64,000 bases of DNA from Unio delphinus. Lineage: Eukaryota; Mollusca; Bivalvia; Unionida; Unionidae. Shown piece by piece: positions 27,301 through 39,300 of the stretch. How positions within the stretch are numbered: the stretch's first letter is position 1; each line of letters starts with the position of its first letter. The notes beneath the pieces were generated by a model, which was not told where the DNA came from, did no database searches, and was given only the letters and a program-made list of their open reading frames with translations. Made by a program: the position numbers and the translations under genes. Location of the stretch: the NCBI GenBank assembly GCA_029339505.1, contig JAQISU010000115.1, positions 5,072,001 through 5,136,000 of the forward strand, written 5' to 3'.

Positions 27301-30300
27301 TTTGTTTTAAATCTGACACGTATGTTACGTATTTCTGAAAGAACAACGAATGTTAACCTATCTTCCAGATAATTATAATACAATTTTAGGAAATTAATTA
27401 TAGTTTGACTTTAATCAGTAATCAATATTGTAGTATTTGACATTCATTGTTTTTTCATATAACCTGTATACACAATATTAGCAAAAATAGGTCTTGGAAA
27501 TCTCTGTTTGTGGTCTTTGAAAGTTTGGGAAAAGTCTTTGAATTCATCATCCATAATTCAGTATGAACCCTGTATAATATGCCTTGTTGATGTTGCGAGT
27601 ACTTTTCACACAAAACTCTGAGATTGAATATTTGATCTGTTGTGCTTCTTCCACTCCAGAACCCTGCCTGTTCTTCAGTGATTATTTCATCTGCTTGTGG
27701 TTTCAGTCTGTTCAAGATGATCTTCAGCATCACCTTACTTGCATGGTTGATCAAACTGTAGTTGACACAGCTGGAGATTGCTTTTTTTTTTAAAGTGCTA
27801 TAATCAATGACTGGGTCCATAATAACTGTACAGAGCTTGAATATGTCTATTTTTCATTCAAGATGCTTAATCAAGCTTTTGCTTTTACATCATTGCATTA
27901 TCTAGAAATATTGTGCAACAAATAAAGACACATTGAAGCTAAAAGGATGATCAGCATCTAGAAAAGTTGTCATTAATTCAGAGAAGTAATGCAACAAATA
28001 AAGACACATTGAAGCTAAAAGGATGATCAGCATCTAGAAAAGTTGTCATTAATTCAGAGAAGTAATGCAACAAATAAAGACACATTGAAGCTAAAAGGAT
28101 GATCAGCATCAAGAAAAGTTGTCATTAATTCAGAGAAGTATAAAAAGGAGTAATCAGATCCTTGACTTTGGAAAAAAGGAAAAAATTACTTTTAATGGAC
28201 ATCAAGTCATGCCAATTTCTCATGGTCAATAAGATGATTACAATGGACATCAAGTCATGCCAATTTCTCATGGTCAATAAGATGATTACAATGGACATCA
28301 AGTCATGCCAATTTCTCATGGTCAATAAGATGATTACAATGGACATCAAGTCATGCCAATTTCTCATGGTCAATAAGATGATTACAATGGACATCAAGTC
28401 ATGCCAATTTCTCATGGTCAATAAGATGATTACAATGGACATCAAGTCATGCCAATTTCTCATGGTCAATAAGATGATTACAATGGACATCAAGTCATGC
28501 CAATTTCTCATGGTCAATAAAATGATTAGAACTGCAGGAAGATGAAATATGACGTTGAGTTGAAAGATATAGCATAAAGTCATTGACCTCCATTCACTCT
28601 GGAATTGCAGTTTCTGAAACTTAACTGGAGGTAGTAAAGGTTGAAGCGTACTTTATGATGGTCATAGACTGGTAGAGGTTATGGGATTATTTTTTTTCAG
28701 CTTATGGCATTGTTTTTTGTTTGTTTTATGATATCCATTGTCTGTCCATTAACACAAGTAACACATAACTACTCCTCATAAACTACTTGGTCCTAAATGA
28801 AAAAGTTGAAGCTCAGAAAATCCATTTTGAAGATGTAGGAGTAATCGTGCTGTGTTATTGGTTGCACTCATGTCAGATAATCCCATCACACATGTCATTC
28901 AGCCATCAACAAATGGCATTAAACATATATAAAAATGCGAGAATAAATATGGAAGAATGCATCTTTGATGGCTCATGAAGACGTGAAGTTTTAGAATAGA
29001 AATGCATTCAGTATTATTTCACAATTTTTATAATGATTTCTTGAAATATATTGTTGGACAAAACTATTAAAATGTATGCAGTTAAAGGGTATATTAACTT
29101 GACTCCTGATTTTTTGTCTTCAGAATAAACCCAGTGACTGGAAGGTATGAGGAGGACAAACCTGACCCTCTGGCTGACATGACAGAAGAACAAAAGGAGT
29201 ATGAAGCCATGAAGCTCGTCAATGTCATTGATAAGTTACACAGGTATGCAGACTGTCATGTCATTGATAAGTTACACAGGTATGCAGACTGTCATGTCAT
29301 TGATAAGTTACACAGGTATGCAGACTGTCATAGAAATAGTGCAATACAGTTTTGTTTTTCTTTATCCTCTTCAGTTTATATCCACTGTTTTACTAAATGA
29401 ATTCAATAATTATTACTGTCCTAATATAACACAATGATGATATCCAGAATGTCTTTCAGTTACCATATTTATTGTATATATTGGGACACTGTATTTGTTG
29501 GGCCACTATAAGTTTTTTTTAAAAGTAGTTTTCATGTGTACCGTAGTGCTGTGACATTGTGGTTTTTTATTTGTAAGTTGTTGGAAACCTTTTGAATCAT
29601 TCAAAAATTGCATGTCAAAAAATGCATTCATACTGAAATTTGTTTTTAAAAATATTAAAGTTTGTACTTGCGATTAAATACTTTAATTCACCACAACATC
29701 TTCTCATCAACCCGACCATTCTCCTGCACTTGTGAGATCAATGCTTTCGTTGCATGAATAGTTTTTAGCTGCATCATGCCATGAAAAATTAATATTGAAA
29801 ACTGCACATCTCCTGAAACTGAAACTGCAAGGACTAAAGTAAGATTTTTTTGCTCACTATTTGTGCTAATTCTCACACATTTAAGCCCCTTCTTATCGGC
29901 AGTCTCTCCAGAGTTTAAACCATGTTAGTTATCATATTGTTAGTGAAATTATCTTCTCTTTGGCCCTCACAAATTTAATGAATGATTTTTTTTTTCTCTG
30001 ACAAATCTTCTAAGTGGTCAGCGGGAGGTTATGGGTTGGAACCATGGCCAAGTCATACCAAAGACTTGTAAAAATTGTACTAGCAGCTGCCTTATTTGGC
30101 ACACAGCATTAAGAGTTTAGTGTTAGGACTGGTCAGCCTGTTGTCAGGATAATGTGACTGGGTGGGACATCATGCTTCATGTCTGTGGCATGTATTAATA
30201 ATGAGTCTTATAGTATTCTTATTTTCATGCCATCCATTCAGGAGACCTACTGTTATAAAATAGTGCTCTTTTGTTTTGACACATAATGTATAAAACTCAT

Positions 30301-33300
30301 TCTTAGGTTGGTACAGTATATGACTATGTTAGCTTCACAGCTTTATTACTCTCACAAATTATTTGATTATTCATCATCATTCTTTTCGTGAATTTTTTAT
30401 AACACAAAACAAGCTTTTCCCCCAAATAAGACATAAATAACCTGGCACCAATGTTTTTTTTGAACATTTCTAATTCCTAGTAACAACATTTAACTATTAT
30501 TAATGTACAAAGTGTGTGAAGAAAATGATTTATAACTGCATTGTCCTTTTTGTGGCAATTCTGGAAAGATTTTGACAGTAAGTTTATTCAAACATAAGTA
30601 TAACTCCAAAGCTATAAAGCTATATATATAATTCCTAACAATGTCCGAGCCGAGGTAAAATGTGTGTAAATATCTAATGGACTGGAAGGGTCTGCCTGTG
30701 TTAGATTGCATATACAAGTGGCTATCAATCAAGAATTTTTGTTCTTGTGCGATAGTCTGTGACGTAAGCTTTGTTCCACGTGTGGGCTGGCGCCTGGGTG
30801 CCTTATTCCCGCTGAAGTATGTGTTCGAAACCAATTAAACTTCAAAATATTTTTCACCGTTTATAAAATTCTTCAGGCCAGTACAAAAAAGAGCAATCAT
30901 TATTTGTTCTTATTTAAGCATTTATAAAGCTATATATATAATTCCAAAGTAAGCCTTATTTGCAATAAATCAAAAGTACAAATGATAATTGTAAACTGTG
31001 GCCTATTTCTGAATTTTCAGGATATGCATATGTTTATATTAGAAAGATCAGATACATGCAAATACACACAAAGAGAAGACATAAATATGAAATTGAACAA
31101 AAAAATTGACAATTTAGAATCCTTCCAAAACAGTTGTAACCATGCTGGCAGAAAATAGTTTGATTTTGTTCAAACATTGCAAAAATGTGCCTATTTTGTA
31201 CAAATGTTACAAAAACATGCTTATTTTGTACTAATGTTACAAAAACATGCTTATTTTGTACAAATCTTACAAAAACATGTTTATTTTGTACAAATGTTAC
31301 AAAAATATGCTTATTTTGCACAAATGTTACATTCTTATTTTGTACAAAATTACAAAAACATGCTTATTTTGTACAAATGTTACAAAAACATTCTTATTTT
31401 GTACAAATGTTACAAAAACATGCTTATTTTGTACAAATGTTACAAAAACATGATTTGTACAAAATTACAAAAACATGCTTATTTTGTACAAATGCTACTA
31501 AAACATGCTTATTTTGTACAAAATTACAAACATCTATTTTGTACAAATGTTACAAAAACATGCTTATTTTGTACAAATGTTACAAAAACATGCTTATTTT
31601 GTACAAATGTTACAAACATCTATTTTGTACAAACATTACAAACACATGCCTATTTTGTAAAAACATTACAATCGCATGTCTATTTTGTACAGACATATTA
31701 CAAACACTTATCTATTGTTTACAAATATAGTACAAGTACATGCTTATTTTGTACAAACATTAAAATCACATGCCATTTTTATACAGACATATTACAAACA
31801 AATGTCTATTCTCTACAGACTGCCAAACACGTGTCTATTTTGTATGAACATTTTACAAACATGCCTTTTTTGTACAAACATTACATTTACATGTCTTTTT
31901 TTGTACAGACATATTACAAACATGTGTCTTTGTTTTACAGACATACATTGATCCCCCACTAATATATGACCACCTCCTTTGCACTGGGAGAGTGGCCATA
32001 TAAGACAAGTGGCTTTTCCAGAGGGGGGACCATATTTATGACATATATGTGATGTATATGTATGTGTATATAGTCAAAAAATCTACATATAACTTAAAGC
32101 TGTTAATATCTTCATTTAAAATTAGCTTTAACTATTAAAATGTTCTTCTTGTCTTAAAAACAGATTTATTTCAAGGTAACATAAATTAATAGTTTCTATT
32201 CTTAGATGTGAAATGCATATTGGTATTGTTGGTATATGCATTACAGAAGCATTCAGAAATGTTATTTATAGCTTGGTACATATGTTTCATATTTAAAATA
32301 ATTCACTTTCCATTTACTCCATTTTCCCGGCGCTACAGACTATTCTCCTTATCTGTTTTAATGTTATTTGTTTTAATCTTCCCAGCATATAATTTATCAC
32401 CAAGTTAACTCTCCCCATGATTGTCAAGTCCAAACACTTTTGTTTTCTTCTGGAGAAATTTTTCTCAGTTTAAGTGATGACTCATTAAGGTTCTGTAAGT
32501 TTTGTTACTATATTACTAAGGGGGCGCTCACCAGTTAATATGTACTTTTCAGATAGTGACGTATGTGAGGTGAAGTTGTTTGCATTTGTGACATGCACAA
32601 TGGAGATAATGTTGGCATATCTCAATGCTACTTTGATGCAATGTGGCTGATATTTCTTTGGATACTGCACTTGTGGAAATTGTAAATGATCTAAGCGCAT
32701 GGTATAACAAAATAGATGCTCCCATGTGCTTGAAAAATTAGCCAGAATTAATCAAAAGTACACTAACTTTAGCAGTTATTAAACTAGGGAAAACGAATTT
32801 TGCTGAAGTAGGCAATAGCAGCTTCTGAAAGTGCAATGAACAAATTACAAAATATCTGAAAAGTAAAAAAAGTTATCGTACCATTTTTCTACAATTTACC
32901 TCTGAAGTCCAGGGAGTGAAAATGACCATGCGGAGCTAGCAGTTTGTTTACATGAGCAGATCTTATGTTAGCCCAAGCTGTATACTCTAGAACCTAAAGT
33001 ACACCCATCAATCATATATCAAAATAAAGGGAATTGAAAGTTCTTCTCCCAACACCTAAGATATACAAAGTCTTTATTATATTGCCAGTATAACCAGTGA
33101 AGAAATCCCAGAAAATTATTTTTCTTTAAAATTCTAACCCTATGCAAAGTACGAAACTGTAGAGCGCCACCTTAAAGAACCACTGAAGATGTGTTTTCAA
33201 CTGATTGAAAAACTTGTCATATTCTGCAGTCAATTTCAAACATATTGATATATCATACATGGTATTTACTTCCAAAATTACAAACACATAGTTAATTTAC

Positions 33301-36300
33301 TATACCCCTCTGAAGTAACTTAAATGTAGCTTCATGACGTCAAAACTGTATTTTAACGTCACTGGGAAATGCTATTATTTTGACATTAAAGAAAGACATT
33401 CAAGAATAAATGCATATGAAGTATTTGTTTTATTTTTCAATCCCAACATCAAATAATGTATTTAGATCATTTCTAAAGTTGCAAACTATACTTGGGTCAT
33501 GTATACATGTAAATCAAGTGAGAAAAGTGAGGAAAATTCCATAAAGTTTGAGGTAATAGTGCAAAAATTGTCCAGCATTGGATTAAGAAAAAAGTCCTTG
33601 ATGCTATAAATTCATAACAGTAGACATAAATATATATTTTGTTTGTAAATAATTACTTTTTTCCCCGGCACTAGTAATCTAATTTGAATCTGCACTAATG
33701 CTTGTATGTCAAAGAATTGAAATGAAAAGTCAAGGGGAATTAACTCCTGGTGAGACCATTCCATGGACCAGGAATGTGATTGATGATTACATACATAATT
33801 GATTACAATGAAAATCAAATATGTTGACTGCTTTATATGGTAAAATTAATTATAAAACCAAAACATGCAGACTTGTATGCCAAAAAAGAGGGTAGGTGTG
33901 TTTCCCAACAATTTCAAGCCCCAGCCTGATTATGTTACATACTGTCTAAGATACATCACAACCAGGAACAACTGGTAACCATGATGTCACTAATACTACA
34001 TCAACCCACATTAGCCACTATCTAAGAAAACATGGCTAAAGGAAGAGCTAAGAAAATAGCTATTTGTCCACAAGAGTTCATACAACACAGTCAACCATAA
34101 GACTATGGATTACGAGTATCCAAGAGTGACCAACCTATTCAGGTTGCAATCTGGTTCTACATCTCCACAAATAAAGCGCCCAAGAATTGATGTATATGAA
34201 GAATCACTATCTTCCTGTGGCCCAAATAAAGTGCACCCAAGCTTTGCCCTGAATTGGAGAAAGAAAGAAATGAAGAAAACTTAATTGTTGGGTCACATGT
34301 TGCAGCGTGTTGTCAACATCAATGGAAATGTAATTATGAACATACCAAAACTAACTAGGATATTGGGAACATTGTGCATAATGCATGACTGAGCTGGAAA
34401 TTGCAAGCGATATAATCCACCGATGTATAAAAGCAAAACTCAAGGACTGTGTGCCTTTTTAACAGTTAAATGTACAAACTGCAATCTGCAGGAAGCAGAA
34501 CAGGCTGCCTGTCCAGAAAAGTGCCAAGGACATAGAAAGTGAGGCCCAGGCACAGGAAATTTAAATGCGATGTTGGCACATTCTTGCTACAAGGCCAAAG
34601 TTGGAGTGACTGACTTGCCCATTTAGCATCCTATTACTCAAAATTTCTGCCATATAGGAAACATTTAAATCTTTCTTATATTAAAAAGCTTGAATATTAA
34701 CTAAGAAATTTTGTCTTAGATGTCAAGCTAAGTAAAATTTCACACTTTCTAAACACAAATAAGTGCGAGAGCTTGCACAATATCATTTTTACCTATGCAC
34801 CTAAAATATCAGTATGGAGCAGACATTTTGATGCATTATGTCATTCATTCCCTCATAGCTCTGAGTATGGTACAGGAAACTTTACACTCCCACTGACCAA
34901 GTCTCATGGAATTGTTCAACTCAGTCTGATCCAGTATTTCAGCTCATAGTAGAATGAGATCATAGAACAGTAAAAGATAGGGAGAGGAAATCAAGTCTTC
35001 AGTACAAGTACATATGCTACATCAAACGCAAACAAAAAAGCAACAGAAAACTTGTACAAAATTCAATGTTTGCTAATTCAATAAATAATTTTGTACCCAA
35101 TGAACATTCATACACTTTAAATCCTTTAAATGAATGCATGTAACAATTATTAAATGTACCTGACTATCACAGTATACACCACTCCCCCTAGCCCATATTG
35201 CCTTGGCATTCACCATAGGCTTTACATGATTTTTCTAGCCAAATTTTCTCTTTTTTTGGTTCAAGTGATAAATGATCATGTTTTTGTATGGCATCTATGT
35301 GATACGTCACACTGATATGGTAGTGAATTTACCATAGTTTCAACATAGAACCTTAGTCGGTGAGCCAAAGCAATCTTTCTTTTCCCACGAAAGGTTACAT
35401 AAATTATTCCATAACCATGTTGTTCATGTGAGCCTGTCCAAATGTGACATTTGCTGCAGACTTGTGTATGTTGAGTTGAAGCCCTTTTATATGTCATTAT
35501 ATCTTGAACTATTAATTTAGTTTGAAATATTTCTGACTTAGCTTAATAAACCATGACCATATGATACTATAGAATTTTTTTTATATGTCAGTACAAAATT
35601 ATTTAATACCAAGAAAATAAATTTTGTTAATAGTTTAATTTGACAATGAAAAAACAGGGAAAAATATCCAAATTATTACCAGTTCAAAGAAGAACTGATG
35701 GCATCTTCTTTGAGAAATGTGAAATTAATGAAACATTTTTAAAAACAATGACACACAGAGGTTTCTAATTGCCACTAGTCTATGTCGTATTGTGTACAAT
35801 AGCAAGGGACATAACTCTTCTCAAGCCCACCTGCAGCCGCTTAATTAAAGCAGAATTTGGAATGTAAAGACATTTAAGTTCTAAACTGCAGTGAATTTAA
35901 ACTAAATGAGCCAATATTAATACAAACAGCAATAAATATAACTCCATGGGTATACACCCAAATTGCTCTTTATGGGGGCGCTCACCAGTTAATATGTACT
36001 TTTCAGATAGTGACGTATGTGAGGTGAAGTTGTTTGCATTTGTGACATGCACAATGGAGATAATGTTGGCATATCTCAATGCTACTTTGATGCAATGTGG
36101 CTGATATTTCTTTGGATACTACACTTGTGGAAATTGTAAATGATCTAAGCGCATGGTATAACAAAATGGATGCTCCCATGTGCTTGAAAAATTAGCCAGA
36201 ATTAATCAAAAGTACACTAACTTTAGCAGTTATTAAACTAGGGAAAACGAATTTTGCTGAAGTAGGCAATAGCAGCTTCTGAAAGTGCAATGAACAAATT

Positions 36301-39300
36301 ACAAAATATCTGAAAAGTAAAAAAAGTTATCGTACCATTTTTCTACAATTTACCTCTGAAGTCCAGGGAGTGAAAATGACCATGCGGAGCTAGCAGTTTG
36401 TTTACATGAGCAGATCTTATGTTAGCCCAAGCTGTATACTCTAGAACCTAAAGTACACCCATCAATCATATATCAAAATAAAGGGAATTGAAAGTTCTTC
36501 TCCCAACACCTAAGATATACAAAGTCTTTATTATATTGCCAGTATAACCAGTAAAGAAATCCCAGAAAATTATTTTTCTTTAAAATTCTAACCCTATGCA
36601 AAGTACGAAACTGTAGAGCGCCACCTAATTAATTTTTATGCAGCATTGCAATTTATTTACGCAGACAAATATTTTGTAAACAAAATTCCTTGTTTATCAA
36701 TGACTTATTACATGTACTGCCACGTGATTTTACGGTCATTTTCTGGTACCCTGTTTTGTTCAAGGTGAATTTCTTGTTGTTAATCCATGAGCTTGATGAT
36801 TACATCTGATTGTTAAAAATAAAAACGCTGTGTGAAGCCCAAAACATTTATCAAAACCTTGCTGACCCTGTTTCCTCTAGATGTTGGTGTTATTAATACT
36901 AACCTTGGTCCTACATATTCTTTAGCCAGCACTTCTTTGAAGAAAAGAAAATCTGACATCCAAAAACAGACATCAGGAAAGATAATCAGATTACATACCT
37001 TACTGTATAAATTAAATATTGGTTCTGGACAAATAATAATAAAATGTGACCACTTGTGAAGGGTAAATTTTACAATTTTGTACTAATATGTTGTGCACTG
37101 GTCATGTTACAGGGGTGGCCTTTCTTGAGGGGTACTTTTGAACACAAACTCATTGGCGCCAGGGGATTCTGACTGTAAAAAGTTGGTGGCAACTGGTCAG
37201 TGGGATATTCATGAGGAGGACTGTTGTATTTATTACAAACACATGCCTATTTTATACACAAATTAGAAACATACATTTTTGTACAAACATTACAAACACG
37301 TGCCATTTTTGTACAAACCTTACAACCGCATGCCTATTTCATACAAACAATATTAACATGCCTTTGTGTACAAATATTATCACATGCCTATTTTGTACAA
37401 ACTTAAACACATGCCAATTTTGTACAAACATAAACATATGCCTATTTTGTACAGACATTATAAACCCCTGCCTATTTTATACAGACCTATTACAAACACA
37501 TGCCTATTTTGTTCAAACATGCATATTTTATGCAAATGTTAAAAACAGATTCCGTTTTTGTGCAAACATCATAAACAGGTGCCTATTGTTACAGACCATC
37601 ATAAACAGGTGCCTATTGTTACAGACATGTTACACTTGCCTGTTCTGTACAGATATTAGAAAAATATGCTTGTTTTGTTCAAAATAAAGTTTATGGTTAG
37701 TAATAAGTTTCAGAGAACTCAATCTGATATTTCTTGCCACATCCAAGTCAAAATATTTGATAATTTTGATTGACAATCCAAGTTTATAAGTTTATTGACT
37801 AACAGATGGAACATTTAAACAAATAAGCTAATACAGCCACCTAATTCAAATACGCTAGTAGAGTCACCTAATTCAAATACACTAGTATAGCCACCTAATT
37901 CAAATACGCTAGTAGAGTCACCTTATTCAAATACACTAGTATAGCCACCTTATTCAATTACACTAGTACAGTCACCTAATTCAAATACACTAGTATAGCC
38001 ACCTCATTCAATTACACTAGTATAGCCACCTAATTCAAATACACTAGTACAGACACCTAATTCAAATATACTAGTACAGCCACCTAATTCAGATACACTA
38101 ACTAGTACAGCCACCTAATTCAAATACACTATTACAGTCACCTAATTCAAATACACTAGTATAGCCACCTAATTTTCCTACAGACTAACATATGGAACAT
38201 TTAAACAAATACACTAGTACAGCCACCTAATTCAAATACACTAGTACAGCCACCTAATTCAAATACACTAGTATAGCCACCTAATTCAAATACACTAGTA
38301 CAGGCACCTAATTCAGATACACTAGTACAGGCACCTAATTCAAATACACTAGTATAGCCACATGTACAGCCACCTAATTTAAATACACTAGTACAGTCAC
38401 CTAATTCAAATACACTAGTACAGGCACCTAATTTAAATACACTTTTACAGTCACCTAATTCAAATAAACTAGTATAGCCACCTAATTTCCCTGCAGATTA
38501 CACAGCAAAATTAACCCTTACAAACAAAAGAGTTATTTGGTTTGGTTTTTGAGCAGTTTAATGTCATTTTTTGCACATATTAGGCTATACATGGCAGCCA
38601 GAAAGTTTATTGGAGGAAGAATCTGGGAAACCCAAGGAGAAAACAATTGACCAAATGGAAGCTGCTGGCAATTTTTCTCTTATACACCTTTATGGGTCAA
38701 ACCATAACTTGTACTCATGCACAGGCAGATGAGTTGTGTTGGTGAACTATAAAGACAAGTGTCTCAGACCACTCAACCACCCAGGGGCCTCATCAAAAGG
38801 TCACAGTGAATTTACACTGTTGAGTATGTGGACAAGTGTGTTGGACCATTCAACCACCCAGGGGCCTCATCAAAGGGTCACAGTGAATTTACACTGTTGA
38901 GTATTTTGACAAGGGTGTCGGACCATTCAACCACCCAGGGGCCTCATCAAAGGGTCACAATGAATTTACACTGTTGAGTATTTGGACAAGGGTGTCGGCT
39001 CATAAGGACGTCAGTTTGTACTTAGTTCGAATTTACATTTAATCTCTGTGTGAAATACCACATGCATGTGCCTTGCTCCAGAATTAAGATCGCTTATTTT
39101 TAGTCGGCGCTGTTAACAGATTCATGGTATCATACAGAGGAAATGAAATCCAAGTGATTTCACACAGAGGCAGCCTATCCAATTTCACCATTTTTCGACA
39201 AACTTTTACAGTAATTGTTACTGTTTATCTTAGAACACTATTACTGAGTTGCATAATAGCTGTAGACTCTGTATTTATTGAAATATTTATAGTTTTATAA

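Larger units (their letters stand above)
25256..27572 (+). mobile_element. hAT-like DNA transposon inserted in LINE 1, core deleted
   Basis: Starts CAGGGTTCGTACGATC and ends as the inverse of CAGGGTTCATACTGAA; both subterminal regions carry 'gtctttgaaagtttggg' repeats. Flanks are AT-rich (TATAT left, TATAA right), so a short imperfect target duplication is possible but unclear. Inside are readable N-terminal (25974-26110) and C-terminal (26914-27253) pieces of a transposase, with no catalytic core between them. A MITE at 26550-26770 is nested within. Confidence 0.85.

Noticed and set aside
28125..28583. 127- and 152-codon open frames on opposite strands
   Set aside because: Both arise from the same 48-bp repeat; a period divisible by 3 keeps both strands open.
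29222..29330. Assembly artefact as the cause of the 36-bp triplication
   Set aside because: Not excluded, but the third copy ends in different sequence ('catagaaatag'), and similar short duplications occur throughout the window, so a real tandem duplication is more likely.
31177..31962. 261-codon open frame rich in Tyr, Phe and Lys
   Set aside because: It is the translation of the 30-bp minisatellite; parallel frames are open too, and there is no start context or domain.
32520..36626. LTR retrotransposon with the 653-bp repeats as LTRs
   Set aside because: The repeats start GGGGGCG and end CCACCT with inverted ends, not TG...CA; I see no primer-binding site, polypurine tract, or gag/pol between them.
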